From the NCBI GenBank assembly GCA_025359125.1, contig JANYHI010000062.1, positions 1 to 63,371 of the forward strand: 63,371 nucleotides of DNA. The letters are read 5' to 3'. This document shows, one piece after another, positions 34,226-44,400 of this stretch. Within the stretch, counting starts at the first letter, position 1; each line of letters opens with the position of its first letter. Under the pieces are notes generated by a model. It searched no databases. It had not been told where the DNA came from and was given only the letters and a program-made list of their open reading frames with translations. A program made the position numbers and the translations under genes. The stretch comes from Cytophagales bacterium (GTDB lineage: Bacteria; Bacteroidota; Bacteroidia; Cytophagales; Cyclobacteriaceae).

Positions 34226-36517
34226 TTATTTCAATTCTACAACTCTAACCTCTACCCTTCTTCCTTCTTCCTTAGAAGCTTTTTCATCTTTCGTGGCACC
34301 GTATCCTTTAGCAACAATTCTTCTCCGCACCACGCCCTGATGATTAAAATAATCTAAAATGGCAATGGCTCGCTTGTTCGATAACTCACGATTGGCTTCT
34401 TCCAATCCTTCTGCAGAAGCGAAACCAGAAATTTCAACACCTAAATCGGGATATTGAACCAACGTTTTCAATACGCTTTCCAAATCGGCATTGTATTGAG
34501 CTTTCACATCGCTTTTACCCTGATCAAAAAACACTTTTACAAATTTGGTGAGAGCAGCTTTATCAAAATTGGAAGTTCGAATTTCTGATTTTCTATTCTT
34601 CTCTTCCGTCATATTCATGGTAGGTAAAGAGAAAACAGTTTTGCCATCTACTTTTTTCTGCTCGAATTTGCTCTCGTCACTCTCATCAAAATAATACGTG
34701 CGGGTAGCAACCTCTAGCTTTGAGTTTTCTTTTTCATTAAAATTAATACCTTCTATCGGGTCTGTGTGCTCAAGCAATCCCACCAAATAAGCAATGCCTT
34801 CTTTATCATCAGATGCCATTAAGTCGAGCATCATATCGTACACATCAACTTTGCCTGTTTGCACTAACTTCGCTTCGTTCGATTTTCTAACTTCTGTTTT
34901 TACGTCTCCATCGGTATCGTAGAATGCATTTTTAACTTGCACCTCTTGCCCTACCACCACATCAAATTGCTTAATGGTCTTCAAGCTTATCTGCTGATAT
35001 AGCTCGTAGAAATAGTTTTGATTTGGAATATTCACGTTTAGGGTGTAGGGCAGAAATCCTTCGGACTCTATTATAATATCATAATTTTTTGAAGGCGGTA
35101 AAATAATCAAGTACTCACCCGTCTTCGAGTCGGGGCTATATACAAATTCAAGCTCCTTTTTGGTTTCTTTATCCACCACATACATTTTGGTAGACATTGG
35201 CTTCCCTGTCTCACTGTTAATTACCCTTCCCTTGATCATCGTCAAAGGAATAGTCATCGCATTCTCGGGCATATCCAAGTAGTAGATATCCTGCGCACCT
35301 TGTCCTCCTTTTCGATCAGATGAAAAATAAGCACGCTTGCCATCTGCCAAAAGGGTAAAGTAATTGTCATTAGAGGTAGTATTAACAGGGTATCCCATGT
35401 TTTCAGGGTTAGTCCACTTACCATTTACCAAGCTGGTTTTAAAAATATCTCGCCCACCCATAGTTGAATGACCATCAGAGGTGAAGAACAATGTTTTTTG
35501 GTCAGGGTGGATAAAGGGTGCATCTTCATTGTCCTTAGTATTGATTTCAGAACCGAGGTTAACTGGCTGGCTCCACTTACCATCACCTTTCAATTCGATT
35601 TTCCAGATGTCTAAGCCACCTTTTCCGCCCTGGCGGTCGCTGGCAAAGTAGATTACCTTTCCATCTGGCGTAAGACTGGAGGTTGACTCTAGCCCCTGAG
35701 AGTTGATAGTTGGAGCAAGAATGGTGGTTTTTGACCATGTCTCGCCAGCCTTAGTAACCTGAAACAGGTTTCCTGGATCGGACGCTCCACCCATAAACAC
35801 AATCATCTTTTGCCCATCGGCCGACATTCCCGCAGTTCCGACATTATAGTCAGAAGAGATAGGCACCACTGTAGGCTCGCTCCAATTGCCAGATTTATTG
35901 TAGGCTACAAAAATCTCTTCAATAAATTTATCGCCCGATCTGGTTCTTCCCTTATTGGGGCGCAAAGCCGTAAATGCCAATACGGTTTCATCTGCAGACA
36001 CAACTGGATTGTACTCGGTGTACTGTGTATTTACCGATCCTGGAAAGCTATGAACAGTAAAATTTCTTGGAACAGACATCATCGCGATGGCATTCTGGCA
36101 AGCTGAGATACCTTTATCGGCAATAGTCACAGCTTTTTTGTCAAGCTTTATTTTTTCGCGATAAGCAGAAAAGTTTTCAAAAGCCTTTTGAAGTTGCTCA
36201 TCCTTAAGGTAAAGTGAAGCCAAATCATAATAAATGGTTACGGGTAAATCTTTTTTGAGAGTCAATGCCTGCTCAAAATAGGATATACCTTTTATTTGAG
36301 ATTCTACACTTTGCGAGCTTTTAAAACATAATCCAGCTTGATAAAAGGCAACCGGATCTTTAATGCCCGATTCAAATGCCTCTAAATACTTTGGCAAAGC
36401 CTGCTCATAGTTTTTTAGTCCAAATAATCGTTGGGCATCGGCAAGGCTCTTTATGTTTTGTGCATTAGAAGCAACAATAGAAAACCCAAGGACAAAAGAA
36501 ATCAAAAGTATTTTCAT
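34226..36517 (-). CDS. TPR / PD40 / OmpA-family envelope protein
   Basis: A 763-residue exported protein. I choose ATG 36517 (MKILLISFVLGFSIVASNAQ signal peptide), not the in-frame ATG at 36553. TPR-like helices (about 20-130) are followed by a PD40 beta-propeller with repeated DGKxIYFxSDRxGG units (VIYFASDRQGGKGGLDIW; LFFTSDGHSTMGGRDIF; AYFSSDRKGGQGAQDIY). A prealbumin-like domain follows, then a C-terminal OmpA peptidoglycan-binding domain (EISGFASAEG, NRELSNKRA, KGYGAT). Proteins of this plan, including PorE-type, link the outer membrane and peptidoglycan to the T9SS. It is divergent from the six-gene cluster across a 226-base gap. Confidence 0.92.
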   Translation of the reverse strand: MKILLISFVLGFSIVASNAQNIKSLADAQRLFGLKNYEQALPKYLEAFESGIKDPVAFYQAGLCFKSSQSVESQIKGISYFEQALTLKKDLPVTIYYDLASLYLKDEQLQKAFENFSAYREKIKLDKKAVTIADKGISACQNAIAMMSVPRNFTVHSFPGSVNTQYTEYNPVVSADETVLAFTALRPNKGRTRSGDKFIEEIFVAYNKSGNWSEPTVVPISSDYNVGTAGMSADGQKMIVFMGGASDPGNLFQVTKAGETWSKTTILAPTINSQGLESTSSLTPDGKVIYFASDRQGGKGGLDIWKIELKGDGKWSQPVNLGSEINTKDNEDAPFIHPDQKTLFFTSDGHSTMGGRDIFKTSLVNGKWTNPENMGYPVNTTSNDNYFTLLADGKRAYFSSDRKGGQGAQDIYYLDMPENAMTIPLTMIKGRVINSETGKPMSTKMYVVDKETKKELEFVYSPDSKTGEYLIILPPSKNYDIIIESEGFLPYTLNVNIPNQNYFYELYQQISLKTIKQFDVVVGQEVQVKNAFYDTDGDVKTEVRKSNEAKLVQTGKVDVYDMMLDLMASDDKEGIAYLVGLLEHTDPIEGINFNEKENSKLEVATRTYYFDESDESKFEQKKVDGKTVFSLPTMNMTEEKNRKSEIRTSNFDKAALTKFVKVFFDQGKSDVKAQYNADLESVLKTLVQYPDLGVEISGFASAEGLEEANRELSNKRAIAILDYFNHQGVVRRRIVAKGYGATKDEKASKEEGRRVEVRVVELK

Positions 36518-36743
36518 GAAAAACTTTTTAAATGGTTTACAATGGTAAGGCATTTAAACCTTATTCGAACGCAAAAATAAAGCAGAATCTTACAACTGCA
36601 TAAAATTCGATGGATAACAAAAGCAACAGAAGGTATTGAGGTATAACTACCTAGATCTCAGAAGTTAAATTACAAACAGATGAATCGTTAATTACTTGGA
36701 ATTTTCGACAAATTGTTTGACTTTTAGGGGTAAACCTATCATC

Positions 36744-39700
36744 ATGATGAAACGCCTGTGGGATATGCTGGATGTCCAGCCCGAAGAAACCGGGCCGGTA
36801 AGTTTATTGTTGGCCATCAGTTTTTTGCTAGGAGTCTTTTTGGCAACAGTGTCGGTGGCATCTCAAACGCTGTTCCTAACTTCATTTAATGAACAGGAAG
36901 ATTTACCTATTGCCATCGTTTATTCAGGGGTTTTTGGTATCGTCATCACGTTCTTCTATAATTTTCTGCAAGGCCGCATTTCATTCAAGAATCTGGCTAT
37001 CATTAACCTTTTATTGATTATTGGGTTAACGGCATTTATTGAGTTCGGGCAAGCTTTTGTTTCAGATGTAAAATTCCTTTATCAATTTGGTTTCTGGCTA
37101 ATTCTGCCATTCACGTTCGTCACCCAGCTGATTTTCTGGGGTGCCTTTGCTCGTATGTTCAACGTGCGGGTTTCAAAGCGCATTATTGGTAGCGTAGATT
37201 TGGGAACCAGTATTGCATCTATAATTGCTTTCTTCTCCATTCCCATTGCGCTTTCGGCAGGCGTAAAAGTAGAATCGTTATTCTCTATTGCGCTCGTTAG
37301 TGTGGTTGGGTACTTGCTATTATTTATCGTGCTGGCCAACAAATATTTAACGAAAGAAAAATCAATTATTAAATCAGAATCGGAAATAAAGAAACTGTCG
37401 CTAATTGGATTTCTAAAGAATCGCTACATTTTATCGCTAGCTGCCTTTATAATTGTCTCTACCGTTGCCATGCGCTTCGTGGATTATTCATTCTTTAATG
37501 CCTCTACTGTACAATTTGGCGGAAACGAACTTCCTATATTTTTAAGTCTTTTTGAAGCGACTGTAGTGATCTTCTCGTTCTTGTTTACAACGTTCGCTAC
37601 CGACCGAATCAATCAGGATTATGGGTTGCGTGTATCTTTAATTATAAATCCCCTCCTACTGATTGCATTTACAGGTGCTGCTCTTGGTTTAGGAGCCATA
37701 ATGGGCTTCAATCCACTTGTTTCAGGGCAAGGCTCTGTAGTTTACTTCTTTATTGCCGTAGCAATGAGTAAGCTATTCATTAACTCGTTAAAAGACGCCC
37801 TAGATAACCCAACATTCAAATTTTATTATGTGCCCATTGATAGTGAGATAAAGATTGATACACAAACAAAAATAGAAGGAATTGTGATGGCCGTAGCCAG
37901 TACAATTGCAGGGGGATTAATTGTGTTAATTAATCAAGTTAAGATATTTAACCTTCTCACCGTTACGCTATTCACAATCCCAATTCTAGCGATTTGGTAT
38001 TTCGTTACCAACCGCATGTACAGAGGCTATCGTGAAACACTGCAGTCTTCATTGATCAAGAATAAATCTGCCGTAGAGAAAGATGTAGTTAGAGAATATA
38101 CCATGGATAGCGTGCTCAACAAAGAGATCCAAAGTTCTGCCGAAGAAAAGGTAATATACGGATTGAAGCTGATGGAGAAACTTGAGCCTGCATTATTTGA
38201 GTCCTCACTCTTTGAATTGGCTGAAAGTAAAATCAAGAAGGTTAGGCAATTTGCTACTGATAAGATAAAGGAGTTAGAGCTTCAACCACTTGATGTTGAT
38301 GGGAAGGATATTAAAGGACTAGCTAATCTTGCTGCGGGTGCAGCTGAAGACAGCGACTTACTTTCTATATCTGCAGATAAGTTAATGAAGTTGAGTAAGT
38401 CAGTCAAGCAGACGGATCGTATGCTTGCCGCGAAATTATTACGCAAGCTTACCAATCAAAAAACAATTTTCATTCTCTTAGAATTATTAAGAGATGCCGA
38501 CCAAAAAGTTAGAAACGAAGCACTTCTTACTGCAAGAAAAGTAAAAAGACAAGAGACATGGGGCGTACTTATTGAACAACTTTCGTCTCCACTATACTCC
38601 CATCAGGCAGCAGCAGCCTTAAAGGCAGCGGGTGAGCCTGTGCTTCCTTATTTAGAGATGGCTTTCCATAAAGCCGGGCAGAATGAGTTAGTGATGATTA
38701 AGCTAATCCAAATCATTGGCCACATAGGCGGAAATGAAGGGATGCCTTTATTGTGGAAGAAAATAGATTACCCTGATAAAAGGATTGTAAAGCAGATTCT
38801 GTATTCACTGCGACTGATCGATTATAGAGCAACTGGTAGAGAGGCGCTAGCAGTAAAGGAGCTGCTAGATGTTGAAATGAGTAAAACACTCTGGAACTTA
38901 GCCGCTGTAGAAGAATTAACCGAGGAGGAGCATTTTATATATGTGAAAGAAGCATTGAGAGAAGAGATTCGTGATAATTATGATCACCTCACACTACTAC
39001 TTTCATTATTATATGAGCCTGAATCGGTTCAATTGGTAAAAACCAACATAGAAGTAGGCACTCCTGATAGCATTCAATATGCAATGGAGCTATTAGATCT
39101 TTTTGTTGAGCAAGATCTAAAACCAAAATTGATTCCCTTATTAGATGACAGTGAAACAAGCGATAAATTAGAGAAACTTCAACTGTTCTTTCCGAGAGAA
39201 AGCTATAATCCTATTCAAACGCTGAATTACATTTTGAATCGTGATTTCAACTTCAACAACCGTTGGACAAAAGTTTGCGCTATTCATTCTACTGCTTATA
39301 TCAATGATTTTAGAGTTAGCCGCGGTTTAATTAGTCAGATGTTTAACCGTGATAGATTGTTACAAGAAACTACTGCTTGGGTAATCTATAACAAAGATAA
39401 GGAAGCATATCAGGTGGTGGCCGATCGCCTCCCGTTTAAAGATAAGAAATTCCTAGATTCCTCTATCGAAAACAACCAATTGCTGGATGGATTAGATGAT
39501 GGATTCTTCTTGGCTATTGAAATGGTAATGCTGATCAAAAAATTACCTGCATTCAGCCGTATTAGCGGAAAAGTATTAAGTGATTTGGCCGATAAAATCC
39601 AGCCTATCACCTTAAATCCAAGACAAAAATTAGTCATACAGCCGGGTGAAAATCCAATTCTAATTCAGGCATCGGGTGATGTAGTTCTTAAGAATGGAGA

Positions 39701-39914
39701 AGAAGTAGTACATGAACTTAAACAGGGCGATGTATTCGGAGACTTATTTCAAGAGGGGGCAACTGTACAAGTGACAGAAGCTTTCGCCAAAGAAAGAGCC
39801 GTTATTTTCAAAATAAACTTAGCTGACTTCTACTTTGTAATGGCCACTCATCACGACTTGGCTCAAGGCTTAATTTATAATGTGACTGAAAAGAAAAAAG
39901 AACTTGTTAACTAA
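36744..39914 (+). CDS. Nucleotide-translocase-like membrane protein with HEAT repeats and cNMP-binding-like domain
   Basis: A 1056-residue three-part protein, first gene of the six-gene cluster. Residues 1-440 contain about 12 hydrophobic helices with the style of MFS-like NTT (ATP/ADP translocase) proteins. Residues about 465-900 are HEAT-like helical repeats (LLELLRDADQKVRNEALLTA). From about 950 a cyclic-nucleotide-binding-like barrel follows (PRQKLVIQPGENP, LKQGDVFGDLF), but the phosphate-cassette Arg-Ala is not evident, so nucleotide binding is doubtful. NTT-HEAT fusions are known in free-living bacteria. I choose ATG 36744; the ATG at 36696 precedes a non-conserved 16-residue lead. The TIR-like gene starts 11 bases downstream. 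Confidence 0.85.
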   Translation: MMKRLWDMLDVQPEETGPVSLLLAISFLLGVFLATVSVASQTLFLTSFNEQEDLPIAIVYSGVFGIVITFFYNFLQGRISFKNLAIINLLLIIGLTAFIEFGQAFVSDVKFLYQFGFWLILPFTFVTQLIFWGAFARMFNVRVSKRIIGSVDLGTSIASIIAFFSIPIALSAGVKVESLFSIALVSVVGYLLLFIVLANKYLTKEKSIIKSESEIKKLSLIGFLKNRYILSLAAFIIVSTVAMRFVDYSFFNASTVQFGGNELPIFLSLFEATVVIFSFLFTTFATDRINQDYGLRVSLIINPLLLIAFTGAALGLGAIMGFNPLVSGQGSVVYFFIAVAMSKLFINSLKDALDNPTFKFYYVPIDSEIKIDTQTKIEGIVMAVASTIAGGLIVLINQVKIFNLLTVTLFTIPILAIWYFVTNRMYRGYRETLQSSLIKNKSAVEKDVVREYTMDSVLNKEIQSSAEEKVIYGLKLMEKLEPALFESSLFELAESKIKKVRQFATDKIKELELQPLDVDGKDIKGLANLAAGAAEDSDLLSISADKLMKLSKSVKQTDRMLAAKLLRKLTNQKTIFILLELLRDADQKVRNEALLTARKVKRQETWGVLIEQLSSPLYSHQAAAALKAAGEPVLPYLEMAFHKAGQNELVMIKLIQIIGHIGGNEGMPLLWKKIDYPDKRIVKQILYSLRLIDYRATGREALAVKELLDVEMSKTLWNLAAVEELTEEEHFIYVKEALREEIRDNYDHLTLLLSLLYEPESVQLVKTNIEVGTPDSIQYAMELLDLFVEQDLKPKLIPLLDDSETSDKLEKLQLFFPRESYNPIQTLNYILNRDFNFNNRWTKVCAIHSTAYINDFRVSRGLISQMFNRDRLLQETTAWVIYNKDKEAYQVVADRLPFKDKKFLDSSIENNQLLDGLDDGFFLAIEMVMLIKKLPAFSRISGKVLSDLADKIQPITLNPRQKLVIQPGENPILIQASGDVVLKNGEEVVHELKQGDVFGDLFQEGATVQVTEAFAKERAVIFKINLADFYFVMATHHDLAQGLIYNVTEKKKELVN

Positions 39915-39925
39915 AATAGATAATC

Positions 39926-41356
39926 ATGGCATTCGAAATTGACGTACTCATTACCTATGCGGAAAAGGACAATGAAACCGCTAAAAAGAATGAGCAAGGG
40001 TGGGTAACCCAGTTCAAGAAATTCTTAGAGCTTATGCTGCTGCAAGTATTGGGTACTAAACCTAATATTGTTATCAAATCAGAATTCGATACAGCTACCG
40101 CTCCCGCACTTGATAACGCTGCCATATTGGTTACAATTCTTACTAAAGAATTTGCCGAATCTGGCAGATGTTTAGATTTGGTTGAAGCCTTTTATAAGAC
40201 CTCCGCCAAAACTAAAATCAATCGTGTGTTTAAGGTGTTAAAGTCACCCATAAGTATTCATGAACAGCCTCCACGTCTTCGCGATTCTCTTGGCTATGAA
40301 ATGTACCAATTAGATGATGAGACCGGTGCTATGAAAGAGTATTCCGACTTCTTTAGCTTAGAAGCTGAAAAGCAATATTGGATGAAGTTAGTAGACTTGG
40401 CTTATGATATTCATGAGGCATTGGTTGTGCTAAAAGAAGGAGATGTAAAATCAGAAGTAAAAAATATTTTCAAGAGAAAGACAATCTACTTAGCAGAGAC
40501 AGGTCATGATTTATCGGTACAGCGTAATATTATAAAAAGAGAATTAATCCGTCATGGATATATTGTCTTACCCAACCACACACTCTCCACTCAATTTGCC
40601 GAAGTAGAAAAATCAATCAAGAAAGATTTAGAAGAATGTTCTCTCTCCATTCACTTAATAGGAAGTGCGTATGGAGAAATACCAGAAGGCGCTGACAGAT
40701 CGATTGTAGATTTACAAAATAAATTGGCAGCAGAGACTGCTCTCGCCAAAAAGCAAACGAAGCAAGAGTTCTCACGTCTTATTTGGATTGCGCAAAATCT
40801 TAAGAACGCAAGCGATCGTCAAAAAGCATTCATCGATACGCTTAAGCGTGATACCGAAGCACAAGAAGGTGCGGAAATTTTACAGAATCCATTAGAGGAT
40901 TTCAAAAACATTGTGCGCGAAGAACTTCTCGATTCGCAAGAAAGAGTGGGGTTAGATCAGTCAGCAGGTAAATCCATTTATCTGGTGCACGATAGGGTAG
41001 ATCTTTCTGAGGTTAAGCCTTTTCAGGAAGTAATTGAAAAATCAGGATTTAAAGTTTTGAGCCCAGCCTTTGAAGGCGATTTACTCGAAGTAAGAAAACA
41101 GCACATTGAAAATCTAAAAAACTTTGATGGCGCCATCATATTTAAAGGAAAAGTAAACGACCAATGGGTTCGCATGAAGGTGCTTGATCTTTTGAAGGCT
41201 CCGGGCTTTGGGAGAAAAAAACCGATTCAAGGAAAAGCGTTGGTGGGATTAGGTAATCTTGATAGTTATAAAAATCAAAATCTGACCATCATACCTAGTG
41301 ATAGTAGCCGAGCACTGGAAACCTTAAAGAATTTTTTGGAAGAATTTAAAGCATAA
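39926..41356 (+). CDS. TIR-like / DUF4062-like signalling protein
   Basis: A 476-residue cytoplasmic protein with three flavodoxin-like segments. Residues 3-165 resemble a TIR domain: FEIDVLITYAEKDNE at the start, AAILVTILTKEF, and GRCLDLVEAF with Glu87 near the place of the catalytic Glu of TIR NADases. Residues 184-335 look DUF4062-like: TIYLAETGHDLSVQR and LEECSLSIHLIGSAYG. Residues 350-476 form a third TIR-like unit: SIYLVHDRVDLSE and FDGAIIFKGK. This kind of protein often accompanies nSTAND NTPases, and the next gene is one. Enzymatic activity is uncertain; an adaptor role is equally possible. Confidence 0.75.
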   Translation: MAFEIDVLITYAEKDNETAKKNEQGWVTQFKKFLELMLLQVLGTKPNIVIKSEFDTATAPALDNAAILVTILTKEFAESGRCLDLVEAFYKTSAKTKINRVFKVLKSPISIHEQPPRLRDSLGYEMYQLDDETGAMKEYSDFFSLEAEKQYWMKLVDLAYDIHEALVVLKEGDVKSEVKNIFKRKTIYLAETGHDLSVQRNIIKRELIRHGYIVLPNHTLSTQFAEVEKSIKKDLEECSLSIHLIGSAYGEIPEGADRSIVDLQNKLAAETALAKKQTKQEFSRLIWIAQNLKNASDRQKAFIDTLKRDTEAQEGAEILQNPLEDFKNIVREELLDSQERVGLDQSAGKSIYLVHDRVDLSEVKPFQEVIEKSGFKVLSPAFEGDLLEVRKQHIENLKNFDGAIIFKGKVNDQWVRMKVLDLLKAPGFGRKKPIQGKALVGLGNLDSYKNQNLTIIPSDSSRALETLKNFLEEFKA

Positions 41357-41366
41357 CCTATAAACA

Positions 41367-41416
41367 GTTAACGGTTATTAGTTATCAGTATATTTAAATA
41401 ACTATTAACCATTAAC
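41367..41416. repeat. 19-bp inverted repeat inside the cluster
   Basis: Left arm GTTAACGGTTATTAGTTAT (41367-41385) and right arm ATAACTATTAACCATTAAC (41398-41416) are inverted copies matching at 17 of 19 positions, with a 12-base spacer. This occupies the only gap over 100 bases in the six-gene run, between the TIR-like and nSTAND genes. It could be an RNA hairpin, a protein site, or a copy of a dispersed Bacteroidota repeat. Confidence 0.7.
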
Positions 41417-41464
41417 GAATAACGATTATTACATAACGAATACCCTAACTAACACTACATCATC

Positions 41465-44400
41465 ATGAGCCAGATTGTAGACGAAACACCAGACCCAACC
41501 ATTGTAGGAACAGAAAATCCGTTCCCAGGGTTGCGCCCATTTAAAATTGAAGAGAGTCACTTATTCTTTGGTCGCGAAGGCCAAAGTGATGAGGTGCTAC
41601 TTAAACTTTCGAAAAGTCGGTTTGTTGGAGTAATCGGCCCTTCAGGAAGTGGTAAGTCTTCATTCATTTATTGCGGAGTGCTTCCTATTTTATACGGAGG
41701 TTTCTTAACAGACGCCAGCCCTAACTGGGAAGTTATTGTAACAAGACCAGGCTCGGGTCCCATCGATAACTTATCAGAATCACTGCTAAAAACAGCGCGT
41801 GATTACAACATGGCTGATACTGAGGACAAAAAAATTAAGCGAACAATTGTTTCTACTCTTTTACGAAGCAGTTCACTAGGATTAGTTGAGGCCATTCAAC
41901 AATCACGCAGATCAGCAGATGTTAACTACCTCATATTAGTCGATCAGTTTGAAGAGTTATTCCGTTTTAAAGATAGCACCGATCCAAACTCAGTTAACGA
42001 ATCGTTGGCTTTTATCAATCTATTGATGGAGGCCGTTAACTACGAGGACTCCCCTATTTATGTAGCCATTACCATGCGCTCTGATTTTATCGGAGATTGC
42101 GCACAATTTCCAGAGTTAACTCGCAAGATTAACGATAGTCATTACCTGATCCCTCAAATGACGCGTGAACAAAAACGCAGAGCCATTGAAGGACCCGTTG
42201 CGGTAGGAAACGCGAACATCGCACCTAGATTAGTACAGCAACTTCTGAATGATTTAGGAGACAATCCCGATCAATTACCAATTCTTCAGCACGCATTGAT
42301 GCGTACGTGGAGTTACTGGGCTCGATTCAAAGATTTTGAAGGCGAGTTTGTTGATTTAAAACACTACGAGGCAATCGGAACAATGTCCGAAGCGTTGTCG
42401 ATGCATGCCAATGAAGCTTTTGATGAGTTAGATGAAGACCAACAGCGTATTTGCGAAATTATGTTCAAAGCCATCACCGAAAAACGAGGTGAAAACTTTG
42501 GTATAAGACGTCCAACCAGATTAAACGAGATTGCTTCAATTGCTGACGTTTCAGAAAATGATGTCATCGCTGTAATAGAAAAATTCAGAGAGCCCGGTCG
42601 TTCACTTCTCACACCCTCCCATGGCACACCACTCAGTGGTCGCTCCATGGTCGATATCTCTCATGAAAGTTTAATGCGCATTTGGGTGCGATTGAAAAAC
42701 TGGGTGGATGATGAGGCCGATGCTGTACAGATGTACTCGCGCTTAGCGGAGGCGGCATCTATGTACCAAGTAGGCAAAGCCGGGCTTTGGAGGCCGCCCG
42801 ATTTACAACTAGCCCTTAACTGGCAAGCAAAGCATAAACCTACGTTGGTTTGGGGGCAGCGATACAATCCTGCTTTTGAACGGACTATTATATTCCTTGA
42901 ATACTCTAAGAAGGAATTTGAAACCGAACAGCGGATAAAGGAACTTGAGCAAAAGAAAAAATTACAACGCGCGCGTACTACAGCTATCGTATTCGGTATT
43001 CTCATGGTTATTGCCCTTATGTTTTTAGTTTTTGCATTTATTCAAACAGCGGAAGCAAATCGGCAAAAGGAAATAGCCAAAGGCTTAACAATTGAAGCAA
43101 ATAAAGCTAAAGATGACGCTCTAAAATCTAAAGCTGATGCAGAGAAAGCGAGAGACCAAGCGGACATTGAGCGAAAAAAAGCTGAAGAAGCAAAACAAGA
43201 TGCTCTCGTACAAAAGGAAGCAGCAGAGAAAGCGAGACAAGAAGCGGTTGCAAATGCTGAAAAAGCTAGAGTTGCTGAAATAGCGGCTACTAAAGCTAAA
43301 GATAAAGCGGTTGAAAGCGAGAAAGAAGCTACTAAACAAACTAAAATTGCTGTTGCTGCTAAAAAAGATGCAGACAGAAGACGCTACTTATCTATTGCAA
43401 AAAGTATTGCTTTAAAATCTCGTCAGTTAAATGATATAGACCAGCAAGCGTTGTTAGCACAACAGGCCTACAACTTCAATAAAAAGTATGATGGTTATGT
43501 CTATGACGATGATATTTACAATGGCCTTCATGCAGCTTTAGATAAATATAATCACCCACTCACAAGGTCGTTGGAAGGACACGTGAAGGCAGCCCGCGCA
43601 ATTGTAACAAGTATTAAAACAAATTCACTTTTCTCGGGTGGTAGCGATGGTAAATTATTCCAGTGGACACAAGAAGGTGGTATCTGGAAAGGTAAACTCT
43701 TAAGAGAGTTTATTGAGCCACCTCCAAGTGCTAAAGGAACCTTCTATCAAATTTACACAATGGATGTAAGTCCAAATGGGGCTTTGCTAGTGGCTGCAGG
43801 CTTGTACTCGGATGATCGTGATGCTAATTACGCCATGATCATTGACTTGGGTAATACTAGTGCTGAACCTAAAAAGATTCTTGGATTCAAAGGCGATATA
43901 GAAAATGTCACTTTCTCACCGGATAGCAAGGGTTTCTATGCGAGATGCAATTCGGGTCGCAGTATTATGTACTCTGATCTTAACTCACCCGCAAAAGAGG
44001 TAATCAATTCAAAAGAGAAACTTACCTCTATAGACTTGAGCTCTGATGGATCTAAACTAGCAGGTGTTGGTGAAGACGGTAACCTGTATATCTGGGATGT
44101 GAATAAAAACTTTGCCGCCTCTAAATACAACATCCTAACGGGTTCTCTAAATGATGTTCTGGCTGTTGCCTTTACCCCAAATGGAACCGATGTGGTGGTA
44201 GGTGACGAAAAAGGAGAAGTAAGAATTGTTAACAATGGTATTGTAAGGCGTGTCTTGTCTGGTCACACTTCGCAGATAGAACAGATCAAGTTCAGTAACT
44301 CAGGTAAGTTTATGGCCACTGCCAGTAAAGATAACACCCTTCGTCTGTGGAACATGGAACAACTAAAAGAACAACCTACCGTGCTGAGAAATAATGATTG

